Shown here: piece by piece, positions 1-8,639 of the stretch
Numbering within the stretch: position 1 is the first letter of the stretch
Layout of the letters: each line of letters begins with the position of its first letter
The notes under the pieces: generated by a model
Seen by the model: the letters and a program-made list of their open reading frames with translations, nothing else
Database searches by the model: none
What the model was told of the DNA's origin: nothing
Assembly: GCA_963849115.1 (NCBI GenBank)
Contig: CAWKGK010000008.1
Span: forward strand, 62,001 to 126,000
Length of the DNA stretch: 64,000 nucleotides
Reading direction: 5' to 3'
Origin: JACDAL01 sp963849115
GTDB taxonomy: Bacteria; Actinomycetota; CADDZG01; WHSQ01
Translations under genes and position numbers: made by a program

Positions 1-279
1 AAGCTCGAGGTTGAAGTCGAACCACCAGCGCGGGTACTTCTGACGGAACACGATCATCAGCAAGACTGGCACCGCCAGGATCCCGGCACCAGAGGCACCG
101 ATTTGAAACCCCTCCTGAGCGCCCCCGAAGTCGAATGTCGAACCGTCGAGAAGCGCCAGGACGATTCCGATGGGGATGAGGTAGAGGAAACGCAGGGCCG
201 TCGACAGGCGATTCAAGTTGCGCTCCGGATACTCGACCGTCAAGCGAGCCTCATATGCGTCGTTTCTTATAGCGGTCAC
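1..279 (-). CDS. DUF4389-type membrane protein, 3' part cut by window edge
   Basis: The reverse strand reads from a GTG at 279, preceded by an AAAGGAC ribosome site, for 93 codons to the window edge. The start of the product contains VEYPER near residue 15, a hydrophobic segment, then RQKYPRWWFDFNLEL. These are the hallmarks of the DUF4389 family: a YPxR motif, membrane helices and an aromatic 'YPRWWFDFN' block. The function of the family is not known. The gene starts 25 bases after the MmpL stop on the same strand, so the two are probably co-transcribed. The C-terminus lies outside the window. Confidence 0.7.
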   Translation of the reverse strand, partial: MTAIRNDAYEARLTVEYPERNLNRLSTALRFLYLIPIGIVLALLDGSTFDFGGAQEGFQIGASGAGILAVPVLLMIVFRQKYPRWWFDFNLEL

Positions 280-304
280 GGTGAAGTCCTTTCTTTTGTA
301 GGGA

Positions 305-2566
305 TCAGTCGACCGAAACGAGCTCTTGCTCGGGTCCGGTTCCGACGGGTTCGGGAACGAGTGCGGCTTCCATTTCGGGCTCTGGTAGACGGGTCTCGCC
401 CTCGATGCCGATGGTCGGTAGCAGGCGATCGAGCCAACTCGGCATCCACCAGTTGGCATCGCCCATCAGCTTCATCGTCGCCGGCACCAAGACCATTCGC
501 ACGATCGTGGCGTCAACGAAGATGGCCGTGGCCAGGCCGAGGCCCACCATCTTGATAGCAGGGTCTTCACCCATGGCGAAGCCAAGGAACACTGAGATCA
601 TGATCAGGGCGGCCGACGTGATCACCCGGGCCGTGCCGGCGATGCCGTGAATCACCGAGGTGTCGTTGTCGCCCGTGGCCAGGTACTCCTCACGGATTCG
701 TGAGAGCAGGAATACTTCGTAGTCCATGGAGAGGCCGAAGAGAACCGCGAACATGAACAAGGGGATGAATGGGTCGATCGGCGCGGTCGACTCCAAACCG
801 ATGACGCCGATGCCCCACCCCCATTGGAACACCATGACCAGCACCCCGTAGGCGGCACCGATGCTCAGGAGGTTCAACAACGCAGCCTTCAGCGGTACGA
901 GAATCGATCGGAAGACGAGAGTCAGCAACAGGAACGACAGCAAGATCACCGCAGCGATGAACAGCGGCATTCGGTCGCTGACCTTGTCGCCTATGTCGGC
1001 CCAGCTCGCCGTTTGGCCACCTATGTGGGCCCGGGCGGGGCTCTCCTCCAGCACCGGCGGGAGGACCTCCGCCCGGAGACGCTTGATCGTGTCGAGAGTG
1101 GCATCGTCTTGAGGTGCGGTGGTCGGGAAAGCAACCAGCGTCGCCACGCCGGCCTCGGCGTTCAACTCAGGGGGTGCGACGGCGGCGATACCCTCGTCGG
1201 CCGTGATGGCGTCGAGCAAGGGCTCGACCACCGTCTCATCTTGCGAGATGTCCACGGCGATTACCAAGGGGCCGTTGATGCCGGGACCGAAGCCCTCGGC
1301 GACGAGATCGTAGGCGCGACGCTCGGTGCGGGTAGCGGGCAACGTGCCGTCGTCGGGGGAGCCCAGACGAAGACCCAGCACCGGCGCAGTCAGCGCCAGA
1401 AGCAAGATGGTGACGCCGACGGCATAGAGCCAGGCGTTCTTGGACACGTGCCGACCCCAACGCTGCCAGCCCGAGCTCACGGTAGAGCCATCGGTTGGCT
1501 TGTTTCGTTGGACCCCGAGACGGTTGATCCAGTGCCCGGCAAGACCGAGGAACGCAGGTAGCAAGGTGACCGAGGCGACCACCATGATCAGGACAATGAC
1601 CGATGTGGCAATGCCGGCAGCGGTCATGAACGGAACACCGGCCACGGCCAGACCAAGAATCGCGATGACGACGGTGGCGCCTGCGAAGATAACCGCTTGA
1701 CCTGCGGTGGCGACGGCGCGACCGACCGATTCTTCGATGGTCATCCCCCGTGCCAGGTACTCGCGATGCCGGGTGACGAGGAACAGTGCGTAGTCGATAC
1801 CTACGGCGAGGCCGATCATGCTGGCCATCTGAGGGGCAAAGCTGGGAATGTCGACGAGGTAGGTAATGAGCGACATCGAGCTGATGCCGAAGGCGAGGCC
1901 GAAGAGAGCCATCCCGAGGGGAAGGCCCATGGCGATGAGCGATCCAAACGCCAGAAGCAAGATGATGACCGCGGCGATCAAACCGATCATCTCGCCAACG
2001 CCCGCGGGGGGCTCCTCAAACGACGAGAACAGATCGCCGCTCATCTCGATCTGCAGGGGCGAATCCTCTCGGGCCTGAGCACCTAACTCTTTGAGGTTCT
2101 CCAAGTCGCCCAGGCTCAGTTGTTCGATCACCGGGTACTGGACGCGAATGACGGCGATTCGGCCGTCGGGCGAAACTGTGCCACTTCTCGTGGCCGCCTT
2201 TGCCCCCTCGGCCAGCACAGCAGCCGGACCGCTGGTACCCAGCACGTTGGGTAGATCGGCGATAGCCGTTTGGACCTCGGCGAGTGCGTCCTGCGCATCG
2301 GCTGAATCGAAGAAGGTTGCCCCGTCGTCGAGCGGCGTCACGACGACCTGAGCGGTCAGCCCGGCTGTGTCCGACTGGGCGGCCGTCAGCAGGTCTGTGG
2401 CTTTCTGGGAGTCGAGGCCCGGGACCGAGCCGCCGGCTTCGAGCTCGCGGCCGAAAGCCCCAGACGCTGCGATCACGAGCACGGAGACGGCGAGCCATAT
2501 TCCGATTACGAGCCACGGGCGACGGGCGGCGAACCGACCCAACCGGTACAGGGCATTCGACATCAT
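305..2566 (-). CDS. MMPL/RND-family transporter
   Basis: A 753-residue inner-membrane exporter of the MmpL branch of the RND superfamily, which moves lipids or hydrophobic compounds using the proton gradient. The protein has one N-terminal membrane helix, a large outer loop, a cluster of helices, a second loop and a second cluster. The twin MMPL signatures are visible: GLAVGIDYALFLVTRHREYL in the first half and LSMDYEVFLLSRIREEYL in the second. I chose the start at 2566 (ATG ATG TCG) because GAGGAGGAACC lies directly upstream; the frame is open further but without such a site. It is divergent from the sensor-kinase gene beginning at 2788, which may control it. The substrate is unknown. Confidence 0.88.
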   Translation of the reverse strand: MMSNALYRLGRFAARRPWLVIGIWLAVSVLVIAASGAFGRELEAGGSVPGLDSQKATDLLTAAQSDTAGLTAQVVVTPLDDGATFFDSADAQDALAEVQTAIADLPNVLGTSGPAAVLAEGAKAATRSGTVSPDGRIAVIRVQYPVIEQLSLGDLENLKELGAQAREDSPLQIEMSGDLFSSFEEPPAGVGEMIGLIAAVIILLLAFGSLIAMGLPLGMALFGLAFGISSMSLITYLVDIPSFAPQMASMIGLAVGIDYALFLVTRHREYLARGMTIEESVGRAVATAGQAVIFAGATVVIAILGLAVAGVPFMTAAGIATSVIVLIMVVASVTLLPAFLGLAGHWINRLGVQRNKPTDGSTVSSGWQRWGRHVSKNAWLYAVGVTILLLALTAPVLGLRLGSPDDGTLPATRTERRAYDLVAEGFGPGINGPLVIAVDISQDETVVEPLLDAITADEGIAAVAPPELNAEAGVATLVAFPTTAPQDDATLDTIKRLRAEVLPPVLEESPARAHIGGQTASWADIGDKVSDRMPLFIAAVILLSFLLLTLVFRSILVPLKAALLNLLSIGAAYGVLVMVFQWGWGIGVIGLESTAPIDPFIPLFMFAVLFGLSMDYEVFLLSRIREEYLATGDNDTSVIHGIAGTARVITSAALIMISVFLGFAMGEDPAIKMVGLGLATAIFVDATIVRMVLVPATMKLMGDANWWMPSWLDRLLPTIGIEGETRLPEPEMEAALVPEPVGTGPEQELVSVD

Positions 2567-2787
2567 GGTTCCTCCTCGACTAGGCGATCCTCCCGAGACC
2601 GCGACTGGCTCGGGTCGGCTCGCAGTGGCAGACCCATCGACTCGGTCACAGCCATGAATCTCATCGTGAGGAGATCCGGCGGGCGGCGCATCGGCTGATC
2701 GGTTGGATATATGCCGGTCTTTGGGCTGAACCATGGTCCATACTTTCGGCCGATCCGCCGCCGTCTCTGGCGCTCTACGCTTCAGGG

Positions 2788-3943
2788 GTGGTGAGAGACG
2801 CAGTCCGATCGTTCTGGGCCGAACCCAGAGTTCCTAATCCGCCCGCGCGGGTGTGGCGGGACTGGGTACTCCTATGCGTGCTGGTGCCCGCGGCGGTTGC
2901 GGAAGGCCTCCTGCGCGAGGATCTGTCGTGGCCACCCGTGGCGATCGTCCTTGGTGTGGTGACCTTGTCAACGCTGTTGTGGCGGCGAACCCACCCACTC
3001 GTAGTGGTCGCGGTCGCTGTCACTGTTCAGACATTGGCCGATGTCGCGTCGCTCTTTGGCGCCGGTGGATCGGCGCTGCTGTACACCTCCGGGGCATTCG
3101 CGTGGCTTCTGCTCTCGTATTCGCTGTTTCGTTGGGGGGCCGGCCGTGAGGCGGCGATCGGACTGGCAATCATTCTGGTCAGTCATTTCTTTGCGTCAAC
3201 CGTTGTTTCGACTGTTGGCGAAGCGGTGGTCGCCATTCCATTCCTCTTATTCCCTCCCGCGCTCGGCGCTTCGGTGCGATATCGGGCCAACTCCAAGCTG
3301 CGAGAGGAGGATCAGGTCAGGCTTCTGCGAGCGCGAGCAATTGGCACGCGAGCTGCACGACACCGTCGCTCACCATGTCTCGGCCATCGCCGTTCAGGCC
3401 CAGGCCGGGCGCACCCTTGCTGCATCCCGGCCCGATGTCGCCGTCGGCGTCCTCCAAGTCATAGAGGAGGAGGCTTCGCGCGCGCTCGCCGAGATGCGCG
3501 CAATGGTCGGCGCCCTCCGTCAAGGTGAAGAGACCGACCTCGCCCCGCAACGAGGTGTGGCCGACATCGAGGGGCTCGCCCACAGCCTTGGGAATCGACC
3601 GCGTGTTGATGTGGAACTGTCAGGTGATCTCGACAATCTCGGGCCTTCGGTCGAAGCCGCGATCTACCGCCTGACCCAGGAATCGTTAACGAATGCGGTA
3701 CGACACGCCCGCCACGCAACCCTCATCAACATTTATGTTGCAGCCGACGACGACTGTGTGCGCCTGAGCGTGCGCGACGACGGCGACCCAAGTCTGTATG
3801 GCGCCGGCTCGTCGTCGGGCTACGGGCTCGTGGGTATGGCCGAGCGTGCCAAGCTGCTCGGCGGCACCCTCGAGGCGGGACCGCGCCCCGACAGGGGCTG
3901 GACGGTCACCGCGGTCCTGCCGAGGAAAGGCATCCACACTTGA
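2788..3943 (+). pseudogene. NarL/DesK-type sensor histidine kinase broken by a frameshift
   Basis: Two overlapping frames together make one kinase. The first (2788 to a stop at 3528) gives five or six membrane helices up to the linker SKLREEDQVRLL. The second frame, which ends at 3943, continues with EREQLARELHDTVAHHVSA, the HisKA_3 phosphoacceptor block with its His, then the ATPase block ESLTNAVRHA and GYGLVGMAERAKLLGG. The switch happens at about 3325-3328, where dropping one base restores the reading LL-ERE. This is therefore one extra base in the raw sequence. The stop overlaps the TTG start of the regulator at 3940, the usual layout of a kinase-regulator pair. It could be a true pseudogene or a sequence error; the rest of the domain looks intact. 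Confidence 0.8.
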
Positions 3944-4596
3944 CCATCCGCGTGATCGTCGCCGATGATCAGCACCTCATCCGCACCGGGCTCAGGATGA
4001 TCCTCGACGCCCAGCCGGGCATCGAGGTGATCGGAGAGGCCGCCGACGGCCGCGAGGCGGTGGCGCTCGCCCGCGCACTGCGCCCCGATGTGTGCCTGTT
4101 CGACATCCGCATGCCGGAGTTGGACGGCATCGAAGCCACCCGACAGCTCGCCGGACCCGGCGTCGATGAGCCGCCGGCCATCGTGATCATCACCACCTTC
4201 GACCTCGACGAGTACGTGCACGCCGCCCTCAAGGCAGGCGCCCGGGGCTTCCTGCTCAAGGATGCCGGACCCGAACTGCTGGTCCAGGCGATCCACGCCG
4301 CCTCCAACGGTGACGCACTCATCGCTCCGAGCGTGACAGCTCGACTCCTCGCCACATTCTCGAGCGCACCCATGACGACGCCACCGGCTCAGCCCATAGA
4401 ACCGCTGACCGAGCGCGAAGAAGAGGTCCTGATCACGGTGGCCCACGGTCGCACCAACGCCGAGATCGCCGACGAACTCCATATCAGCCTCAGCACCACC
4501 AAGACCCACCTCGCCAGCCTCATGGCCAAACTCGGCGCCCGAAACCGCGTCGAAATCGCCATGTGGGCCTACGAAACGGGACGTATCAAGAGCTGA
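3940..4596 (+). CDS. NarL/FixJ-family response regulator
   Basis: A 218-residue two-domain regulator. The receiver domain carries the acidic pocket at Asp9-Asp10, the phospho-acceptor Asp55 (CLFDIRMPE) and Lys in FLLKDAG. The C-terminal LuxR-type helix-turn-helix reads LTEREEEVLITVAHGRTNAEIADELHISLSTTKTHL across residues of about 150-190. The TTG start overlaps the TGA of the upstream kinase frame (TTGA), so it is translated together with the kinase. Its likely targets are nearby membrane genes such as the divergent mmpL, but no binding site was identified. Confidence 0.92.
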   Translation: MTIRVIVADDQHLIRTGLRMILDAQPGIEVIGEAADGREAVALARALRPDVCLFDIRMPELDGIEATRQLAGPGVDEPPAIVIITTFDLDEYVHAALKAGARGFLLKDAGPELLVQAIHAASNGDALIAPSVTARLLATFSSAPMTTPPAQPIEPLTEREEEVLITVAHGRTNAEIADELHISLSTTKTHLASLMAKLGARNRVEIAMWAYETGRIKS

Positions 4597-4685
4597 CCCA
4601 CCTCATGGCCCGCACGCTTCGGGGCTCGACCCTGGCTCTGAAGCGGGTCACGAGCTCGGCGACTCAGCTCGTTCGCAATCCGTCC

Positions 4686-4727
4686 TTGACTTCACTGGTG
4701 GTACCGAATACCTTATGTGACAAGGTA
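4686..4727 (+). promoter_or_regulatory. promoter with overlapping palindrome before padR
   Basis: TTGACT (4686-4691) and TACCTT (4709-4714) are separated by 17 bases, a good -35 with a weaker -10. The -10 sits inside the inverted repeat TACCTTATGTGACAAGGTA (4709-4727). A palindrome over the -10 just upstream of a PadR gene suggests autorepression. This is inference from position and symmetry. Confidence 0.5.
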
Positions 4728-4751
4728 CTGGACAAGACCAGGGGAGAGGCA

Positions 4752-5105
4752 GTGGCACCAGCGGACGAAGGCATCCAGCGAGAGCTCTCCAGGGGCACCA
4801 TGGAGCTGGCCGTCCTGGCCTTGATCGATGCTCGCAAGCGTTACGGCTATGACCTGTTGACTTCGCTCGGAAGCGCTTCGGATGGCGCCATCGCTATCAA
4901 GGAAGGCACGCTCTACCCGGCCCTTCATCGCATGGAGGACGCGGGCTACATCACGGCATCGTGGGAAGCCGAGGGGCGTGCCGCTCCTCGCAAGTACTAC
5001 TGGATCACGAAGGACGGCAAAGCCCGTCTCGAGGCTCTGCGCACGGAGTGGCAGCGTCTCGCGTCGGGGATGGAGAGGTTGTTGAACGGAGGAGCGGAGT
5101 CATGA
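4752..5105 (+). CDS. PadR-family transcriptional regulator
   Basis: A 117-residue winged-helix repressor. It contains the PadR core: LSRGTMELAVLALI, RKRYGYDLL, EGTLYPALHRMEDAGYI, and the wing APRKYYWITKDGKARL. The frame is open back to 4563, but the GTG at 4752 follows GGAGAGG and gives the normal PadR length and N-terminus; the upstream part has no PadR similarity. The last codons overlap the next start as ATGA, so the regulator and the RDD membrane protein are translationally coupled. PadR repressors commonly control the membrane protein encoded next to them. Confidence 0.88.
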   Translation: MAPADEGIQRELSRGTMELAVLALIDARKRYGYDLLTSLGSASDGAIAIKEGTLYPALHRMEDAGYITASWEAEGRAAPRKYYWITKDGKARLEALRTEWQRLASGMERLLNGGAES

Positions 5106-5800
5106 ATCAGAATTACCTGAAGGAATTCGAACGCTGGACTGCGGGACCCAAGGCGCGCCGCGAAACTCTCAGCGCGGAGTTCGCTGAGCACATGCGGGAG
5201 GCCGAGGCGGCGGGCGAGCTCGGCTCCACCTTGGAGCGTCTCGGACCTCCCCGCGACGCCGCAAAGGCGTTCGCGGCGGGCCATGACCTGCGCCCGGCGC
5301 CGCTGGCCCGGCGCATCGCCGCGGCGATGATCGACGTCGCCATCCCCATCGTGGTGATGCTCGCGGTCGTCGTGATCGGCACGATCATCGGTTCGGAGGA
5401 TGCCGGCAATCGCCTGGCGGAGTTCGTACGAGACATGGAGCAAGAGAATGAGCCCGTGTGGGGAGTGCTTCAAGCGTTTGCCGCAGCGAGTGTTGCCCTC
5501 GCCTTCATGTGGTGGGTCGTCGGCTTGACCATCATGGAGTGGCGCTACGGTCGAGGCCCCGGCAAGGCTGCCCTCGGACTACGCGTCGTGACCGAGGAAG
5601 GCATCGCGCCGTCGTTCGGTCAGGTGGTCATCCGCCGCTTGACGCTGGTGTTCTCGGGGCCGCTGCAGCTGATCGACTGGGCGTTCGCGTTGTTCGACCC
5701 TCGCCGTCAGCGTGCGGTCGAGAAGCTCGCGCACACGATCGTCGTTCAGGATGAGACCCCCGAGCTGCGATCGACCGTCGCGGCCGGCGTAGTCGCCTAG
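5102..5800 (+). CDS. RDD-family membrane protein with N-terminal HAAS-like domain
   Basis: A 232-residue protein. Residues 1-60 (YLKEFERWTAG, FAEHMREA, LERLGPPRDAAKAF) resemble the short helical HAAS/DUF1700-type domain that often accompanies PadR genes. From about residue 65 an RDD domain begins: LARRIAAAMIDVAIPIVVML, a second helix WGVLQAFAAASVALAFMWWVV, then GRGPGKAALGLRVV, the usual RDD block. A third hydrophobic segment follows near LTLVFSGPLQLIDWAFALF. ATG 5102 overlaps the padR stop. RDD proteins are integral membrane proteins of mostly unknown transport role; nothing here points to a substrate. Confidence 0.8.
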   Translation: MNQNYLKEFERWTAGPKARRETLSAEFAEHMREAEAAGELGSTLERLGPPRDAAKAFAAGHDLRPAPLARRIAAAMIDVAIPIVVMLAVVVIGTIIGSEDAGNRLAEFVRDMEQENEPVWGVLQAFAAASVALAFMWWVVGLTIMEWRYGRGPGKAALGLRVVTEEGIAPSFGQVVIRRLTLVFSGPLQLIDWAFALFDPRRQRAVEKLAHTIVVQDETPELRSTVAAGVVA

Positions 5801-5914
5801 GTTGTTAGATGTGGGAACAGGCTCGTCGACACTTGGCGTCGGCGGCATGGAACTGCTCGATAATAGAGAGCCGGGGTAAGCCGTTGCGCTCTGGCTTTGG
5901 GGAGAGTTGCTCTG

Positions 5915-6865
5915 ATGAGCGGTAAAGAGGTGCGGGACGGAGTGACTCTGACGAATCTCGACCAACCGTTATTCGAAGGGGCAGACGCGACCAAGCGGGA
6001 TTTGGTGAACTATCTGGACGCTGTTGCCGACCGCATTGTGCCGGAGTTGACCGACCGTCCGCTGTCGGTAGTCCGCGTGGTGCGCGGCCAAGCGCCGTTC
6101 ATGCAGAAGAACGTTCCTAGATACACCCCGCCGTGGGTGCGAACTGTGCCGCTGTGGGCGGAGGCCTCCAAGCGTGAGGTGCACTATGCACTGTGCAACG
6201 ACCGTCGCACGTTGCTGTGGTTCGCTAACCAACGCGCGGTGGAGTACCACCCCACCCTTTTTCGTACCGACCACTGGGATCGCCCCACCCACCTCGTCCT
6301 CGATCTCGACCCGCCGCACGCGGACGCATTCCCGCTGGCCGTACGCGCCGCCCATCTGATCCGCCAGGCCCTGGCTGAGGCAGGGTTGGAGGGTGCGGTC
6401 AAGACCAGTGGGGCGAAGGGCCTGCATGTGTTCGTGCCGACGGAGGCACAGGCGACGACCGATGACGTGGCAGCGGCCACACGAGCGATCGCTGCCCGGG
6501 CCGAGCGCCTCGACTCCACCCTCGTAACCACGGCCTATGTCCGGGACGAGCGAGGAGGCAAGGTGTTTGTCGATTCGACGCGCGCCGGCGGGGCAACGGT
6601 GGTGTCGGCGTACAGCACGCGCATTCGCCCGGGCGCCCCGGTGTCGTTCCCCTTGCCTTGGGGTGAGCTCGATCGCGTCAAGCCATCGGACTTCACTGTG
6701 CACAGCGCGGCCCGGTTGATCGCCAAGAGTGATCCGTGGGCCGAGCGGATGCCCCAGCCGCAGAAATTGAGCTCCGACCTGATTGAGGAAGGCCGAGCAA
6801 TCCCGGTCGCCCGGGTGCAGGCGATGCACGAAGGAAAGCGGCGAGCTCGCGCTCGCCGCCCGTAA
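5915..6865 (+). CDS. stand-alone LigD-type primase-polymerase (PolDom)
   Basis: A 316-residue archaeo-eukaryotic primase-fold polymerase, like the polymerase domain of bacterial LigD used in non-homologous end joining. The catalytic metal-binding pair is Asp130/Asp132 in VLDLDPP; the nucleotide-binding block TSGAKGLHVFVP and the later FVDSTR motif are present. There is no ligase or phosphoesterase domain, and no Ku or ligase gene nearby, so it is a separate PolDom protein of the mycobacterial PrimPol-like kind. I chose ATG 5915 because GGGGAGAG lies 8 bases upstream; GTG/ATG choices at 5897 only add a few residues. It could act in repair synthesis or fill-in at breaks. Confidence 0.85.
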   Translation: MSGKEVRDGVTLTNLDQPLFEGADATKRDLVNYLDAVADRIVPELTDRPLSVVRVVRGQAPFMQKNVPRYTPPWVRTVPLWAEASKREVHYALCNDRRTLLWFANQRAVEYHPTLFRTDHWDRPTHLVLDLDPPHADAFPLAVRAAHLIRQALAEAGLEGAVKTSGAKGLHVFVPTEAQATTDDVAAATRAIAARAERLDSTLVTTAYVRDERGGKVFVDSTRAGGATVVSAYSTRIRPGAPVSFPLPWGELDRVKPSDFTVHSAARLIAKSDPWAERMPQPQKLSSDLIEEGRAIPVARVQAMHEGKRRARARRP

Positions 6866-6981
6866 CTATCAGATTGCCGGACTTGCAGCAGGGGATCCCG
6901 GACTCACAGGAACCGGCAGCGGCCGTTGGGTTCTGGGCTCCGCAATAGTCAGCCGCTCATATCCAGGTTGAGCACCCTCCC

Positions 6982-7029
6982 TTGACACGTCCGCCACATG
7001 GTGCTACTTTACCAATTAGTTATTTAACT
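6982..7029 (+). promoter_or_regulatory. promoter and ArsR-type operator
   Basis: TTGACA (6982-6987), a 17-base spacer and TACTTT (7005-7010) form a near-consensus housekeeping promoter. Directly after it lies AGTTATTTAACT (7018-7029), a palindrome of the A/T-rich type bound by ArsR-family repressors, just before the ribosome site GGAGGG of the arsR-like gene. The regulator probably represses its own operon here. Confidence 0.65.
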
Positions 7030-7039
7030 GGAGGGTTTG

Positions 7040-7402
7040 ATGAGCACCGCAACTGATCAACTTGACCGCACTTTCGGGGCCCTTGCGGACCCCACGCGGC
7101 GGGCGATCCTTTCCCGGCTCAGGGCGGGTGAAGTCTCCGTGACCGAGCTGGCGGAGCCGTTCGAGATGAGCCTTCCGGCCGTCTCGAAGCACCTGAAGGT
7201 GCTCGAACGGGCGGGGCTCATCGCCCGAGGCCGAGAGCGACAGTGGCGGCCCGCCCGGCTCGAGGCGGAACCGCTCAAAGAGGTCGCCGAGTGGACGGAG
7301 GGATACCGGCGTTTCTGGGAGGAAAGCTACGACCGGCTGGATAGATACCTGGACAAACTCCAGGTTCGAGGAAAGGAGCAGGACGGTGGGCAAAAGCGGT
7401 AG
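7040..7402 (+). CDS. ArsR-family (SdpR-like) transcriptional repressor
   Basis: A 120-residue winged-helix protein: LADPTRRAILSRLRAGEVSVTELAEPFEMSLPAVSKHLKVLERAGLI is the complete ArsR helix-turn-helix, followed by the wing RGRERQWRPARLEAEPLKEVAEW. No cysteine metal site is visible, so it belongs to the non-metal branch that is paired with SRPBCC proteins. ATG 7040 follows GGAGGGTTTG; TTG 7037 is a less likely start. The 3' end overlaps the next gene by 17 bases. Confidence 0.9.
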   Translation: MSTATDQLDRTFGALADPTRRAILSRLRAGEVSVTELAEPFEMSLPAVSKHLKVLERAGLIARGRERQWRPARLEAEPLKEVAEWTEGYRRFWEESYDRLDRYLDKLQVRGKEQDGGQKR

Positions 7403-7883
7403 CAACGCGCTCAAGGTGACGACACCGTCGGACCGGGAGATCGTCATGACCCGTGTCTTTGACGCACCGCGCGACCTCGTGTTCGAGGCCCATTCTTCGT
7501 GCGAGCATATGTCGCACTGGTGGGGGCCGAGGCGCTACAAGTTTGTTAGCTGCGAGATCGATTTTCGCCCGGGCGGCGCGTGGCGGATTGTGCACGGTGG
7601 CTCCGACGGTGAGGAATACGGGTTCCGGGGGGAGTACCGCGAGATTGAGTCGCCGGAGCGCATCGTCTGGACGTTCGAGTTCGAGGGCATGCCGGGCCAC
7701 GTCTCGGTCGAAACCTTGACCTTGGAGGAGCACGACGGCAAGACCATGGTAACGGGTACCTCCGTCTTCGACTCGGTCGAGGCGCGCGATGGGATGCTGC
7801 AGTCCGGGATGGAGTCCGGTGCCGTAGAGACCTATGAGCGTCTTGACGAGTACCTCGAGGTGCTCAAGGGGGATGTCGGTTGA
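7386..7883 (+). CDS. SRPBCC/AHSA1-domain protein
   Basis: A 165-residue START-like (Bet v1 fold) protein of the activator of Hsp90 ATPase 1-like family. Visible blocks are TRVFDAPRDLVFEAHSSCEHMSHWWGP near the start, DFRPGGAWRIV, PERIVWTFEFEG, and the C-terminal MESGAVETYERLDEYLE. Such proteins bind hydrophobic ligands in a deep pocket. It begins with GTG 7386 behind an AAAGGAG site, inside the end of the arsR-like gene. This ArsR-AHSA1 gene pair is widespread; the ligand is unknown, and the small regulator probably responds to it. Confidence 0.9.
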   Translation: MGKSGSNALKVTTPSDREIVMTRVFDAPRDLVFEAHSSCEHMSHWWGPRRYKFVSCEIDFRPGGAWRIVHGGSDGEEYGFRGEYREIESPERIVWTFEFEGMPGHVSVETLTLEEHDGKTMVTGTSVFDSVEARDGMLQSGMESGAVETYERLDEYLEVLKGDVG

Positions 7884-8080
7884 ACTGTCGGGGGCGGATG
7901 GCGACCTGCCCCTTATGTCCATAACAGAGTCGGGACGGTCACCGCTAACGACCATTTCCAATGTGGTGGTGGTGAGCGCCCGACCGGCAGGTTTGCCCTG
8001 CGCCCGAGTCATCTCCGAGGCGGGACTGACTTTTGCGCCTTGCTGGAGGCTCCGACGGTTACCGATAGAAGGGAGGAAGG

Positions 8081-8527
8081 ATGAGATTTCACGCCTCTGT
8101 ATTGCTCGGGGGTAAGACGGCAACAGGTATTCGAGTTCCGTCTGAAGTCGTCGAGGGCCTCGGATCGCACAAGCGTCCTCCGGTGCGGGTGACGATCGGA
8201 AACCACACTTACCGCACTACGGTGGCGGTCATGGGCGGAGAGTTCATGATCCCTCTCAGCGCAGAGAACCGCAAGAGGGCTGGGGTTGTAGCCGGCGACG
8301 AGGTGGACGTCGGGATTGAGCTGGACACCGAGCCTCGAGAGGTCACGGTGCCTCCGGACTTCGCCCAGGCGCTCGGCCGTGACTCCAAGGCCGGCAGGCA
8401 CTTCGACGACCTGTCATACAGTCACAAGCGGCGGTGGGTGATGTCGATCGACGAAGCCAAGACGGCCGAGACCCGGCAGCGACGCATCGCCAAGGCGGTG
8501 GAAAAACTGGGGGAGGGTCGAACTTAG
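8081..8527 (+). CDS. DUF1905/YdeI (OmdA-like) domain protein
   Basis: A 148-residue cytoplasmic protein. Residues 1-90 form a DUF1905 beta domain (MRFHASVL, GIRVPSEVVEGLG, PVRVTIGNHTYRTTVAVMGGEFMIPLSAENRKRAGV, GDEVDVGIELD). The C-terminal part (PPDFAQALGRD, FDDLSYSHKRRWVMSIDEAKTAETRQRRIAKAVEKL) is the bacteriocin-protection YdeI/OmdA helical domain. The biochemical role is not established. The start ATG follows GGGAGGA. It stands alone between the ArsR pair and the convergent HtrA genes. Confidence 0.85.
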   Translation: MRFHASVLLGGKTATGIRVPSEVVEGLGSHKRPPVRVTIGNHTYRTTVAVMGGEFMIPLSAENRKRAGVVAGDEVDVGIELDTEPREVTVPPDFAQALGRDSKAGRHFDDLSYSHKRRWVMSIDEAKTAETRQRRIAKAVEKLGEGRT

Positions 8528-8639
8528 TGTTGAGCCCGGGCCCCCCGGACGCAACCTCACAACCCGTGTTCACGGCGAAGGGTGGAGTGCCTACCGACCA
8601 GCGACAAGCCAGATTGGGGGCGGCTTCGACGCTCCGGCG

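Noticed and set aside
103..555. Forward open frame of 150 codons at the window start
   Set aside because: It lies opposite the DUF4389 and MmpL genes and has no recognisable product.
2788..3943. Selenocysteine UGA read-through as the cause of the broken kinase and other split genes
   Set aside because: The pieces lie in different reading frames, so an in-frame UGA cannot join them.
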